DNA of 64,000 nt from Ichthyophthirius multifiliis (GCF_000220395.1 NW_004086420.1:1-64000), one strand, 5' to 3'; shown: positions 34,041 through 49,448, counted from the stretch's first letter. The notes: generated by a model not told the origin, from the sequence alone. Program-made: numbers and translations.

Positions 34041-37000
34041 GTTCAATAAATAATAATATTAACTTATTTTTAATTAATGTTAAGTTTTATATTAAAATAG
34101 AGTTTGTATAATCTAATTATTTTTTGTATTATTATTATTATTTACTATGATATTTTCTTTTCATTAAAATCTACGATTTTTTTTATTTAAAAAAAAAAAA
34201 AATTAAATATTTTTTACAATATTAAGTTATTCTTTATACATATTAAATTATTAATCGAAAAATTCTTTCTTTTTATATTCTTCTGGATCAATCGATTAAT
34301 CTATATCTGAATTTTAATCCATTAAATTATTCATTGTTTATTATTTATTTGCACTTAAATTAATTTTAGATTCATTTACTTTTTATTCAATTTATTCATA
34401 GTAAGGTTTTAATAAAACTTCGAACAATTTATCAATATTTTCTTTTAGTTCTGGAATGTCTTTTAGTTTTGGTTTTTTTTTATTTCTTCAAGTTAATCAT
34501 ACATACGAATTCCGCTTAATATAGGGGTTGAATTATATAATATTTATTAAATTAAAAGAAGTATTTTTTCTTTTCGCTTATAGATTTCTAATATATGGAA
34601 TATACTTACTTAAGAACCTTATTCAAGTTAAAAAATTTCAATATTTTTATATTTTTTATAGCTTTTTCTGATATATATTCACCACAAGAATATTCTATAC
34701 ATTTATATGTATTAATTTAATTTAAATGATTCTATTTTTTGTTATAATTTTTAATTTTTTTGTTTTTGTTTTACTTTAGAACATGTCCAACCTTACGTTT
34801 ATAATTCATTTATTAGTTTTTCTTATTCTAAATTAATATATTATATAGGAATGATAGTATGACAATCTTGGCATCTTTTTTTTTATAGAAAATAAATAAA
34901 TATGTGTTTATTATATAAAATCTACTTTTATATACTAAATAATTTTTCTTTAGGAATTTGTTTTTCTTCGTTATTTTCATCTAAGTTTTTGTTATTAACA
35001 TAATTTAAATAAACAAAATTTTATTATAATTTCATATTTACACATCTTTATTATATTTCAGTAGAAAATAAACCTAAATCAATATATTTAAATTATAAAT
35101 ATTTTATTATAATATAAATGGGATCTTTATTTCCTTTTTTAATTATTATATATTTTTTATTTATATTTAATAATAGAACCTCTAATAAATAAACTTTTAT
35201 CAGTTTATCTATCACTTTCATTATTAACGTATAAATTTTAAATCAAAAAAATCATATGTAAAGGAACTTATATAAATTCCTCTTACATATTAGAAAAATT
35301 ATTAATTAAATGCTATATTTAACTTATTGCTAAGCTAAAATCACTTTAAGAATAAAGACTTTTTTAAACTTAAATTAATTAAGTATCTATGCTTTGTTTT
35401 TCTTAAGGTAATTATTAATCTTAATTTGATTAGTCATCATAATTATTATTTTTAGATTTAGATTTGTTATCATTAAATTTTCTTTCAAGAATAAAATAGT
35501 TTAAGTCATTAAAAGATTAATCACAATTATTAAATGTATCTTTTTATATATATAAATACATTTATATATACGCTTTTAGTAATATTATATATAAATATTA
35601 CCTTTGCATATAAACTTTTCTAACAACTCTGCAAGTACTTTTAAGTTTACTTAGGATTTTATTATTGGTATGCATGTTTATTCTATTTATAATTTAAAAT
35701 AATCGAAATTTTCAATAATATATAATAAGAATCCATATGAAATTAAAAAAATGAAATTATTTATTTTTTATTCTAAACTATGTTCCATATATTATAATTT
35801 TTATTAATTTTTTTTCTGTTTTTTATATTTATTTATTATTTAATTTTTGTAAAAAAAAAATTATATAAATGTTTTATTTATTTTACGTTAGAATTTTATT
35901 ATTAATCTTATTCTAAATCTAATTCTTTAGTAATTAAAGTTTTTTTTATAATTTTAACAAATTTATTATGAACAAAAATAAGTTCATCTGAAAAAATTTA
36001 ATTTCTATTATTTTAATTATCTTAAAAATCAGAAACAATAGTTTTTGCTAAACCTAATAAAATAAATATAATATTAATAATAATAAAAATATATAAATAA
36101 AAATATATATTTATATATATACATTTATTTATATACTTTTAATTATTTCAAATAATAGAGTAGCTTTTTTTTAAATTTCCTCTTTATTTCCTTATTAGTA
36201 ATCTAAAGAATTCGACAAATATTTAACTTAATCACTTTTTTTTAATTCAATACTTTTAGAGTATACTTTTGAATTGATATCATTAATAATTTTAACAGCC
36301 ATTTTTTTGAAATAATCCACTGTTATTTTTTATTTTTTAAAAAGTAAAGTATAACAATGCCAAAATAGACTTTAATTTTAAATATTTTTTATATCACTTA
36401 ACTATTTAATATATATATATATAAATATAATATATAATATATAATTAAAAAAAAATAACCTAAATTATTTAATTTTCAAATTCATATTTAAATATTTATA
36501 AAGTAAGTGTTATCAATGTAAAATTTGAACATCCATTATGTATAGTATTTTAATATAATAAATTAATCAAAATTTTTAACTAAAAATGGTTTAACTTTTT
36601 TAATTTTACTAAATTTATTATATAACAAGGGTGATGATATAGTAAACTAAACATAGTTTCATATAATTAAATATTTTTTATTATAAAAGCGGGTATATTA
36701 AATTAAACATTTTCAAGCAATTCCACTGAATTATCTTTGCATTTCTCGATTATTTTTTGAGATAGCATACTGTCTATTTTACTTTCTAACATGGAAAATC
36801 TACGCTCGAATTCGGCTACTTAAACTAAACTTTCTTAGAAGATATTATTACAGTATTCTTCTAAAATAGTGTCTTGTTTGATTAAATATTCCTCTTTTTA
36901 TTAATCTTCTTCATTTTGGATATTTTTTTATACCTTTATTTATTTTATATTAAAACTAAATATTTATATTACATAATCTTATTTTTTTTATATATTAAAA

Positions 37001-37890
37001 TAAGATGAAGCTAAATTTATTTTGACTGAATTATTTTCAATATCATTTATATTTTCTTTTTTTTTAAAGAATAAATAAAAGAAAATACTATATTTTTACC
37101 TAAACTTTAAATTTTTTACTAATTATCACTTTAAACCTATTCGTCATCATCTTCTACAATTTATTCATCACTCTAAGACTTAAAAGATGAAAAATTATCA
37201 GTAGTAATATCCGAATCATATGAAGATTACTCAATAATATCAATTTCTATATCCTTTTAATTTAAAAGTTCATTTTCATATTCTTCATCTTCATTTTCAT
37301 TATTATTATCTTTCTAAGTTTGGTCTTTTTGTTTACTTAAATTGTCAAAGTTCTTCCTTTAAGATCTTGCCTTACTAGCCTTCATAGAAAAACTTTAATC
37401 ACTAATATGTTATTAGGAATTAAGTAAGTTATCATCATCATATATATTATCCGATTATTAAATAATAGGCACATATGTAGGACAATTTTATGTTTTAGAG
37501 TTTTATTTATTTACAACTAAACCTAATTTCCCGTTTTAAAAAGAACCCCAAACAAAGCATTTACCGTCAGATCCGATAGCTATATTATGAAAAATACCAG
37601 CTGATACATATTTTATTGATTTTTTGTAAAATTCATTTATTATTTCTCTATCAGGATTAGTTAGTATAAATTTTTAGATTAAAGAAATATTAGTTGGTGG
37701 TAATAGTATTTATTTTTAGCTTATGTATTTGTTTAAGTCTTAGCTTTTTTAGGGTTTTTATTTTAATTGTTAATAATATTTAACAATATCTTAAGAATTT
37801 TCAAATATTAAATTTCCTAGATTACATAATCCCCATGCATATACATATTATTACTTTTTATTAAAAAATGAAAAATATATAAAAATGGAT

Positions 37891-37924
<34 letters not shown>

Positions 37925-38242
37925 GTATATATATATATATATATATATGCATTTATATTTTTTTTTTTTACTGCCTATTCTTCACCTTATTCTTATATTG
38001 ACAAGGCCAAAGTATGATATTCGGAACACGATACTTAAATAAATTATTAATTTTATAATTCATTAGTTCTTATTAAAATAAACTAATCATCGATTCCTTT
38101 AGCGTCTTCTACATTAAAAACATTTGCTTATCCTGAATATATTCTTAATCCACATGAATAAATTTTACCATTATTATCTATAGCTACACTATGAAACATT
38201 CCCATATCAACAGATTTTATTTATACCTTTTACATTATAATA

Positions 38243-38273
<31 letters not shown>

Positions 38274-39923
38274 TATTTTAAATACTTCTTTTTCTTATTC
38301 AATTAATACTTTTTTCGGTATATAAATTATTTAATTTTTAGCAATTTTTTTATTTACTTCTTCAGGTTTAATTTATTCATTATTTTACTATTTCCCATTT
38401 TTATCTTCATCATATTCATTAACATTCATTTCTGTTCTATAAATTTTAATACCTAATTATCCATAAATATTATTCCCCCATGCATATAATTATCTCTTGT
38501 GTGCTGAAATACTTACCATCCCCTATGGCCCGCACGCAATATATATCATTTAAGGAATATCGTTTACCATCTTAGGTTCAGGGACAACATAATAATTCTT
38601 CTCTTAATGTCCTAATACACCACAATCACTAGTTCCGAAAGTCCAAACTTCACCTTTGTCTGTTAATAAAGCTGAAAATTTATCACTACAAGCACTCATT
38701 ATTATAGTCTTAGTTTCTAATATACCTTAAAGTTTTTAAGGAATGTAATTATAATTACAACTATATCCAACACCTAATTAATAATATATATTTTTACCCC
38801 AAACATACGCTTATCCTCTATTTTTTTATTATTAATATAATATTTTTATTAATTTTTTTAAAAATCTTAATCAAAAAAAATGAAATGTTATACATTTTAG
38901 TTATTAAGATAAATATATATATATATATTTAAATATTAAAATATAAATATATATATATATATATAATTACATATAGTTTTTTTTATTTATATATTTATTT
39001 TTAAAATTTTTATTACTTTTATGAAATAGCTATTGCATGTAAATATGAACATGAAATATATCTAATTATATTATTTTTGAAATATTAAATTTAAAATGGC
39101 CTATTAAAATCATTTAAGTCAGTATCTATTTCATTCGTGTTTTTAGTTTTGGCTTATTATTTCAATTTTTTACTCACTATACTATTTTAATTTAGTTTAC
39201 TATTAGTATTTCTAATTGATTTATTGTGTAAAGACATATTTTCGTCATTTAAATTGTTATTATTTTGGTTAATTTCGTTTTCTTTCATAATTAATTATTC
39301 TTTCTTTTTTTGTATAATTTGAATGTTTTTTGGGTCTATTATTAACATCCCCTTTTTTACACTTCCACATGCGAAAATCTATCCATTATTTGCCAAAAAA
39401 AAGGAATTATTTTAGCTAGCTTAGCAAAAAATGATATTTGAAGGAGGTCCTCTTTAGATTAATTATTTGTCTATAATATATAAAGGGTACATATCTATTT
39501 TGAATTGAATTACTTCAATATTATCTAACGAATCATTTAAATTAATTTAATTTTTATTATTATTTTTGGCTTTTGTTAATTTATTATTAAGTTCTGCCTA
39601 ATAATATTGCAAACTAAAAAATTACAAATTCTTATCTTTATTTAATTTAATACTTATTTTCTATGGTTAAGTATAATAATCTTATATATCCTTATTATAG
39701 CCTATTCCCAAATTACCACTTTTAGAGCTTCCCCATGTAAAAATTTAACCATTTGTACTCAAGGCAAGTGAATGCATACTGCCTGCTGCTACCTAGTAAT
39801 ACATTTTATTTTTTCGAAATTTTTTACATATCATTCCCACTCTAGTGGGCAATGTTTGTGTTTTACAATCTTCGGAAACACCCAGTTTTCCATACATTCC
39901 ATCACCCCAAGCATATACAAACC

Positions 39924-39959
<36 letters not shown>

Positions 39960-40916
39960 TTATTTATTTATTTTATTATTACCCTTCTCCAGTAACTATT
40001 AATGTATGATTCATACCACAACTTACATGAGTTACGTAATAATCTTCTAAAACAACAACTTTTTTAGGAATTAGTTCGTCTGTTGTTACACCATGGCCTA
40101 ATCTATAATATTAACCATTTCCCCAGGCTAATTTATATTAAATATATGTTTTTTTTATTATTAATTTTACTATAAAGTTCTTTATTTTTAGAAACAAAAG
40201 CTGAATGCTAATCACCACAATCTATATATTCTGCAATAATATCATTTTAAATAACTTCTTTTGGTTTTAAACAGTCGTTTTGATTTCCATGCCCTAATTA
40301 ACCTCTTAAGTTTTTTCCCCAACTAAATATTATTCCTGAAATTGTTAGAGCTAATGAATGTGTGGCACCACACGCTACTTAAACAAATTTTTATTTTAAA
40401 TTTAATTATTAAGGAATTTTAACATCTTCTAAATGCTCATTTCCTAATAAACCTATATATATAAAAAATATAATATATGAACATATTTATATATTTTTTT
40501 TTTATAAATATATTTTATATTATTATATTAGAATTATGCTTATATTAATATATATTATTTATTATAATTTACCTGTTTTTCCCATACCAAAAGAATATAA
40601 TTAATTGTTTTCGTCAATAATTAATGTATGGTGATGTCCACAAGCAATATAAATTATTTCTTTATCTTAAAGCTCAAGTTCTTATATATCATAAATTTGA
40701 TTTTTATTCTTATTTTATATTAAAAATAAATATTATAAAGTATTATATTTAAAATAAATATAATAAAAAATACATCTTCATCACTTCCTTATTCATCATT
40801 TGATTCTTATGAATAATTTTAATTTGAACTAAAACTTTAATCTGATAAACTTCCACTATAACTATAACTTCTTTAATTAAGTACTTTTTATTAATCAAGT
40901 TTATATAAATATATAA

Positions 40917-40952
<36 letters not shown>

Positions 40953-41750
40953 TTATTTATATATACATTTTATTTAATTTTCATCTATTCCTAATCTTCC
41001 AGATTCCATAAATCCCCAAATTAGAACTTTTGATTTTTTAAGTTTTTTATTAGTTGAATAAAAATATTAAATAATATTAAATTAGTTTGGATTTTTAAAA
41101 CAAAAATAATCAAAAAATTCTTATTTATTATCTTCTATTTATTATTCTTAAATTTATTTTACTTAAAAATTAAATTATTATAATTTCATTTTATAATCAT
41201 CTTCATTAATTCTAGATTAAGGTGTATCCTCAGGAGGAGGAATTCCATGAAAAGGAAAATCATGTAAATCAAAAAATTATTAGATTAAATCTGTTTTGAC
41301 GTATCTATGATTTATAATTTTACTCTCAAAATGGCTTAAAATATCCATTGTATTATTTTATTATAATTCTAAAAATTATTTTAAATGTCCTTTTAATATA
41401 TTCTTTATTTAAAAAAAACAAAAAAACAAAAAAAACAAACAAATTATATAATTGTATTATAATTTGTTATATACTTATATATTTGCTGATGGTGATGCTG
41501 TAGAATCAACTAAATCTAAAATTGAATCATTTATTAAAACTGCTATATGATTTAGCCCCATTGATATATGAATTGCCTTGTATTGTTTGTTCATTTCTTT
41601 TATTTTCATACAATACGGTTGATATTAATTTATTTTTGTCTAAGTCCCAAATAGTCCTGATTTAGCTAACCCCCATATATATAATTCACCGTTTTTGTCT
41701 ATTGCGGCTGAATTATTTAATGTACAGGCTATTTTATTGTATTTTAGCAT
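33316..41750 (-). CDS. giant RCC1-repeat protein with RasGAP-like C-terminal region
   Basis: Very large protein, on the order of 2,300-2,500 residues, in many exons separated by TA-rich introns. From the start at 41748-41750 (MLKYNKIACTLNNSAAI) to about 37480 it carries roughly 14 RCC1-type blades, each with a W-G-x-x-x-x-G-x-L-G core, for example LYIWGLAKSGLFG, IFSWGKNLRGQLGHG, VYAWGDGMYGKLGV, LYAWGNNIYGQLG and CFVWGSFQNGKLGL, enough for two seven-bladed propellers. An acidic Ser/Asp/Glu linker (about 37120-37480) and a coiled coil (about 36720-36900) follow. The C-terminal half resembles an IQGAP-like RasGAP domain: LLYHHPCYIINLVKL, a helix block FSDELIFVHNKFVKII, then FLLYIIENFDYFKL and NLKVLAELLEKFI. 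No clear arginine finger was seen. Recognisable sequence ends near 33450; the first in-frame TGA is 33316. RCC1 part is certain; GAP assignment is moderate, and its target is unknown. Confidence 0.8.
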
Positions 41751-42311
41751 ATATATTTTTTTTATATATAAAACGCTAATTTTAGTTTTAATTTTATAAA
41801 AAAAAAAAATTTAAAAAATAAATAAATGTTTTATTATATATCGTTTTAAATAAATATTTTGATTATTATTTAGATTTTTTGTATTTATCAATAATTTTAA
41901 TGAAATAATTATAATTTATATATATTTAATTTTTTTTAATAAATATTTTTTAATAAAATAAGTAATTTAATATTATATTATATATTTAATATTTTATTAT
42001 TAAATCTTTATTTTAATTATATTATCTTTTTTTTATAAAATGTTGAAATTTCCTTAGTATTATTTTTATATTTATTTAATTTAAACTATAAGTTTTTTTT
42101 ATTACTTTAAAAATATTACTATTATTTTTATTATAATCTTTCTATAAAAAAATAAAAAAAGTTAACAATATTTGTCTTTTAATACAAATATTTTATATAA
42201 AAAAAAAATATTATTTACATAAAATATTTTTAATTATATAATTTAACTATCTAAACCAAAAATAAAAAAATAAATAAAATTTTTTAACAATATAAAAAAA
42301 AATAAAAAAAT
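41751..42311. other. divergent promoter region, RCC1 / EF-hand genes
   Basis: 0.56 kb of A/T between the starts of two diverging genes. No open frame of interest and no recognised motif apart from the A-rich stretch just before ATG 42312, common before ciliate starts. Confidence 0.5.
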
Positions 42312-44978
42312 ATGGCCAAATCTATTCAATCAGAAATATCAAAAGCATCTGAAAGAACATAATAAATAATTAACGAAGTATCATTAATGAATAATTCTAA
42401 GTAATAAAATATAATATTGACTTCAATAAAACCTCAAAAAAAAATTAGATTATTTCAATTATAAGGAGTAATAGATCCAGAGATATTACATAATGTATGG
42501 TTTTCATTAGGTATTTATACAAATTAAAATCTAAAATATATATATTTAAAAAAAATAATAATAGGAAAATATATTTAAAGATAATTATAAGTTGGAAGAT
42601 CAGTAATTCTTCCCAAATTCGGTTTATTCACATTTTCATTTCCAGATGTGAATCTTCAGGTAAAAAATATAAAAAAGGAAAAATTAAATTAAACTAAATT
42701 AACAAAAAGTGTACAACCAACGAAAACGTTAGAAATCCTTAAAATCGTGAACCTGTTTTTGCTATATCTAAAGAATTCGCTTAGGGATTAAATCTAAAAA
42801 GCGCAGTATATAGAGAAACAGGTTTAAGACCGTTAGTATTAAGCAGTACATCGGGAAAAATTTAAACGATTATTTGTTCTTTTAGTGAAATTGCGAACAT
42901 TGCGAAAATAGAAAGAGATATTGTTTAATTATCTATATAAAGAATAAAATAGAGAATTGAATAAACAGCAAAATAAGTATGTTTTTTTTATTTTTAAAAT
43001 ATTCTTTTTTGTTTTGTTTAGTTATAAGAAAATTAAAGCCTTACTTTAGAAATACCTTGTTTAGGAACTTTAATTATAAGAAATGGGTTATGTGCAGTTT
43101 ATTTTAATGATTTTTTATGCAATCAATTATTAGTATTATTATATAATAAATAATATTTTTAATTATCGTAATATATTTTTGTTTAAAAAAAATAAAAAAA
43201 TAGGGAATTTTTAAATAAACTATAGAATAAAGAAAAAATAAATTAGAAAATCAAGAAAATTTGACAGAAGAAAAATTGAATGAATTTAATGTAAAACAAT
43301 AAAATTAAAAAATATATATCAAAAAAAAAAAATATAATAAAAAGAAAAAAAATTATACGAAAATTGATGAAAATGCAAAAGAATGGCTTGCTAAAAATCT
43401 TAATATTGATATATAAAAAGATTGGTAATAAAAAACTATATATTCGAAAACCCCTGATGCTATGTCTAAAATTGATTAATAATCATAATTTTATAAAACT
43501 TATTCAAATACATTACTAAAAGATAATGTAACATAGAAAGCTTATAAGTATTTTTATTATTATATTATATTTTATATATATATATTTATTTTTTTCTTTT
43601 TTTTAGATCTAAGAAATAAGTATAAGTGGAAGAAGATAAAAAAGAAAACGAAAATTAATTAAAAGATGAAAATCAGAAAATTGAATTTCAAGAAAATTAA
43701 ATTTTTAAAAAATTCTAAAAATTTATTAGAAATACACTTCTTAATTCAGATGATGTAAAAATAAAAAAAAAATATAAAAAAAAAAACAAACAAAATTATA
43801 AAATTATAGAGTTTTAATAAGCTTATAATAGCAATATTTGGTAAAAAAGGAAATAAAAATAGTAAAATAGACATAACATAATTTCATGAAGCATTAAAAA
43901 AAATAGACTATGAATTCCAAAATTCTGAAGTAGAAATATTATTTAAAAAAATAGACGATAAAAAGGACAATATTATTGATTTTGATGAATGGAAAAATCA
44001 TTTTTAATTTTCTAGTATTTTTTTTTTTTTTAAATGAAAATAAAAAATAAAATAAATAGATAATCCGATCTAATATATAAGAAATTCAATAGAAAAAAAT
44101 AACCTTACATTAGATGATATATTTAAAAGAATGGAGCTATCACGTTAAGACTAAGAATTAACCGAAAATCAAGTTGTAAATGGTTTAAAAAAGCTCCTTT
44201 GTTCTAGTAAATATGAAGCAGAGAGAATTTGTAAAAAATATATATTACCTGATGATTAAAAATCCATATAATTAAATAAATTTATAAATTTATTAATAAA
44301 ATCAACAAATAATGGGATAATTTAGTCTTCATAACAAGAAGACGTGCCAGATGAATGGTTGATTTAAATGTACAAAAAAATAAAAAAATAATTAATGAAT
44401 AGCGATGACCCTTAATCTTTATTAAATAAATTTTATTAAATGGATTAATAAAATAAAGGATGTTTGGATATTGCGAATTTCAAGACTTGTCTATTGTAAT
44501 GTGGATTAAATTTAAGTTTAAAAGAAATTGATAAAATTGGAAGGTTTATTGATAAAATTGAAGGCACTTAGAATATTGACTATTCTGCTTTTATTTAAAA
44601 AATCGATAGTTCTTTGAAAATTTCTAATGCTCATTAAGGATTATAGTATATTGCTGAGTCTCTTATTTCTTATATCAAGCTTTATTGTTAGAATGATGTG
44701 TAGAAATTCATAAATTAAATTAATGCTAATAAAAAATAAATATCTATTAGTAATTTTATTAAAAATACATAGAATAGTATATTCTATAAAAATCCTGATT
44801 AAATTTAAATATATGCAGAAGTTATTGATATTGATAAGGATGGATTTATTGATAAATATGATCTGGAAACTTTTTTAAAAAGATATACTTATATTGATGA
44901 AAATAAGTAACTTTTTTTTTTCAATTAATATATATATATTTTAATACTATAATTCTTTATTATAATTTAATTAATATA

Positions 44979-45048
<70 letters not shown>

Positions 45049-45985
45049 ATTAGATTATTCCCGAATACTTAACTAGATTTTAAATAATTATATTCTATAA
45101 TTAGAGATTTAAAATAATAGTTTAGTTTAAAAAATATTACATTATGGGAAGCATTTAAACTTTTAGATTAAAATTAAGATGCTTTTGTTACTATAAATGA
45201 GTTTACGGAAAATCTAACGAGCAAACTAAATATTTAATTGAGTTAAATCGCTAAAAACGGTATTTTCTCTTATTTAGATTATCTGAAAATCGGAATGTTT
45301 GATTTTTAGAGATGGAATGCAGTTTTTACAAGGATAAATTTGGAAACATCAAATGTACTTTTAGATAATTTTAAATTCTAGGAAGAGGCAATAGAAAATA
45401 TTATTAAATGGCTATAAACTTAAAGTTATAATATTTTATTATATAATTTTATTTAAAAAAAAAGATGTTGGATATGAAGAAGCATTTAGAATAGTAGATA
45501 AGGATTTTGATGGTTTTATAAGTAAAGAAGATTTGAAAAAATTTCTATAAATAAATATAAATATAGAAAATAAATACTTACATAGTTAAAATATAGATAG
45601 ATTGTATAAAATTATAGATTAATATAAAAAAAATAGTATAGACAAGAATGATTTTATGAATTTTTTATAATAGTAAATAAATGGAAATAAGACATAAAAA
45701 AATTGGCTTAATAATTGTATTTAACAAATAGTCGTATATTTTTCAAAATAAAATATGGATCTATAAGAATAATTTAATATAGTTTCTAATTATAAAAATT
45801 AATTTTTTTATAAAAGGTTTATTTAATGGATTAATTCTACTCAGGTTTTAGAAGGATTTAATTTAACAAGTAAACTAGAATAATAATTATTTACTTTTTT
45901 CGATCCTCATAAAAAAGGATTTATAACTTTTAATGATTGGAAAAATGCAACTAAAAATTATATGAGTATATATATATATAAATAA

Positions 45986-46028
<43 letters not shown>

Positions 46029-47598
46029 TATAATTATTTATTATTATTTTTTTAATTATATTTATATAAAAATAGATAAAAACGATATATATATTGAATA
46101 AATAAGACAACAATTAATAAATGGTTTTTCTTCTTTAAAAGAAGGTTTTAATTTTTTTACCTAAAATTAACCAAATTTATATTTTGAGAATTTTTCGAAA
46201 GCTATGGATAGTTTTTTTCCAGATATAAAATAATTAAATAAACTTAAAAGAAGTATATGGAATTTATTGAATAGTAAACTTAAAAAATATCATTCAAATA
46301 ATTCTTAATATAATTATTCGAATTACGATAGTACTATTGAATAAGATAATTCATGTTTAAATTTTGAATAATTTAATAGTATTTTCAGCATTGAAAATAG
46401 AACTCTTTACCCCAATAATATTATTACAAATTAATATTAAATAATGAATAAGCTTAAGTAACTTCTAATTGCAAATAAAAAGAATATTCATGACTATTTT
46501 AGACTATATGATCCTCAAAATACTGGAATTATTAATAATATTTAATTAAAAAATATTCTTTTGAAATTGAATTTAGGGCTTTCCTCTTAAGAAATAGGAT
46601 AAATTATTTAATTTGCAGATCCTACATAACATTAATATTGTAAGTATTTAAATTTATTAACTTTATTGAAAATTTCTCCTAACGAAATTGCTATTAAAGA
46701 AAGATCTTCATAAAGAATTAATTAATTAAAATAAGCTTTATATGAATATATGATTTCTCCAAAAGATGCTTTTAGAGAAGTACTTTTTATTTTAAATTTT
46801 AAATATATTTATTAATATTAATAAATAGTATGATACTTAAAAAAAAGGATATATGGATTTTTAAGACTTTACAAGATTTATGTAATAAATACAATAATTA
46901 ACTGGTTAAGAATAAATTAGTTATTCAATTTCGAAAGATATGTTCGATTTTATAGATTAAAAGTAAGATAATAAAATTGATTTATAAGAATGGACTTCAG
47001 TTTTTATTAATAATGATGTTAAAAATATATATTTATATATATATATAATAAAAAAAATTAAAATAAATAGGATAGATATAATAAATAAAATAAAGCTTAA
47101 TATTAAAAAAAATATCCTATAAAAATAAATCAGAGTTTATTAGATTTTTAAAAATCAATTAAAAATAATGATTTAAGAAAAACTGTTGGAAGTTCTATAA
47201 ATAGTTAATAATAAAATGGTATTTAAAATTTATTTTAATTTTATTAAGAAATTGAAAATAATCCTAGCAAATGGGAATAATCTTCTGAATATGATAAAAC
47301 TTAAATTATTATTGCTAAAAATAGAAAGTTATTATTAGAATAATTTATTTAGGCTGAAAGTTCTAGAGATTTGTCAATATAAGGATAATAAGGATTACCT
47401 GTTCATATAGTCATTGATATTTTAGATAAATTATTTAAATAACAAGGTATTAATTTAAAACCTTATTAGTATAATGTTATTATTGAATTTGCAGATAAAA
47501 AAAATGGTTTAGTAGATTATAGGTTCTTATTAGATGTTTATAAACATAAATTTTAATAATTTGATGCACCTCCTTCTTTTATTCCACCAATAAAATGA
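42312..47598 (+). CDS. CCDC81/HU-like domain protein with many EF-hands
   Basis: The N-terminus matches the paired HU-like domains of CCDC81, a centrosome/cilium-linked family: ILHNVWFSLGKYIQ and VILPKFGLFTFSFPD (domain 1), REPVFAISKEFAQ, then LEIPCLGTLIIRNG (domain 2). After a basic linker the rest is an array of calmodulin-like helix-loop-helix units; good Ca2+ loops include DIDKDGFIDKYDLE (near 44830), DKDFDGFISKEDL (near 45500) and weaker DDKKDNIIDFDEW and DPHKKGFITFNDW, while several loops are degenerate. Introns include 42511-42562, about 42985-43019, 44907-45053 (a long TA tract), and others at TA-rich breaks near 45970-46075 and 47040-47080. Ends IPPIK then TGA 47596-47598. Likely a cytoskeletal or ciliary Ca2+-binding scaffold; that role is inferred from CCDC81 and not shown here. 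Confidence 0.82.
44982..45046. repeat. (TA)n inside EF-hand gene intron
   Basis: More than 30 TA units in the intron 44907-45053, the longest perfect TA tract I noticed in the window. Confidence 0.9.
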
Positions 47599-47745
47599 TT
47601 TTATTTTAAAGTTAAAATAAATAAATTTGTATTAAATAATTTTATTATGTAGTTTATTTATTTTCTATTTATTATTTATAAAATTAAATTAATATGATTA
47701 TATTTTAAAATTTACAAAATAATTTAATATTATTTATATTAATAT

Positions 47746-47826
<81 letters not shown>

Positions 47827-47971
47827 CTTTGTTAATATTTATATTTTTTAAAAACGCTTATTTTAAAATAAGATTATTATATATTTGCTTAATATTTTAT
47901 TATTAAATTATAAAAAAAATTAATATTATCAAAAAATAAAAATTAACAAAAATTCATAATTTTCATATAGA
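47599..47971. other. short intergenic spacer with (TA)n
   Basis: Tandem genes on the plus strand are separated by about 370 bases of A/T, including TA tracts at about 47750-47826. Nothing else is seen. Confidence 0.5.
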
Positions 47972-49407
47972 ATGTATTTAACATGGATTTTATTAGGATT
48001 TTTATTTTTAGTATAATCTAATTATAAAATAAAACAATTTGTTTAAATTATATACATATATATATTAAATAGATTCTTTTCGTGTTTGCCAGAATGATTT
48101 ATAAATATTATATTGATTCTTCTGAATGTTATCTTATTGTGAAATTTTCTATTATTTTAAGGTAATTTTATATAATTTTTTAATTTATTTAATCATAAGT
48201 TATTAATTTAATTAAGTTTAGTCGTAAGTATGATTTGTTTATTAATAATTCCTATTGATATTTTAGTAACATAAAACAAAGTAAAAATAATGCTATATAT
48301 ATATATATTATAATATCAAGAATATTTTTAATTTTTTTATTACAAAATAAAAACTAAAAAAAAAAAAAAAGGAAAATAGCTTTAAAACATTAGATTTAGT
48401 TGTTAATTAAAGTTTTATGCAAAAACTTGCTTTCTGTAATTTTTATTTTATTATAATTTTTTTAACTTAAACTAATTTTATCAACTTATATTTAAAATAT
48501 TTTTTGTTTTTTATTTTTATGTGTAGAATGTTATGGTCTTTTGATATTATGTTCTTTTATTTTACTTCCTTTTTCTTATTTTTATTGCGAATAAAGGCAA
48601 AAAGACTTCGATTATGAATTTTATTTAGATACAACCTCTAATTTTTAGAAGATATATAAATCTTTAAAAAATACTGTAATATATATAATATAATTAAAAT
48701 TATTTTTATAAAAAAGTTTGTATTTATCTTAATAATTGTAATATTATTACTAAGCGGACTAATAATTAAATAAAAAAATAGAACTTCAATCGAAAAAGGA
48801 AACGAAGTATAATGGATTAAATAAATATTTGATGTAGAGCATGGTAAAAAAAAAAAAAGCTTATTTTAAAATAAAAAATAAGTTGGAGAATAATCAATAT
48901 CTTTTTGTTTTGCAGTCTTTATTTGTTTAGGTAGTATTTTATGGGTGATTTATGGAAGTTATGGTTTAATAAATTTACCTTTATATTTAATTAAAGGAAC
49001 TAAATCATTAAAATAAGAAAAAAATGAACTTAATAGTGATTTAAATTCTGTTAGATTACAATATAAATCTATATAAGGAAAATATGCTAAAAATAATTCT
49101 AAACTATCTAATAGTGATAAAATGAATTTAAACAAATTAAAAAAAAAGAAAGGTAGATTTTCTTTTTAATTTTATTTTAATAAATTTAAATAGAATTTTA
49201 AATATAAAGAATTCGCGTCTTAATGAATTAGAAGATAGTTCAAATGATAACTTGTAAACTCTTTTTAAGGTTTTAGCGCCATTTAGAATACTTCTAGGCA
49301 TATGTTCGTTAACTATATCAGTACTAATTTTTTATTCTCTTGCTTTATCAACTTATGATAGAGTAAAAAAATTCATAAATAAAATATAAATATAATATAT
49401 ATATAAG

Positions 49408-49448
<41 letters not shown>

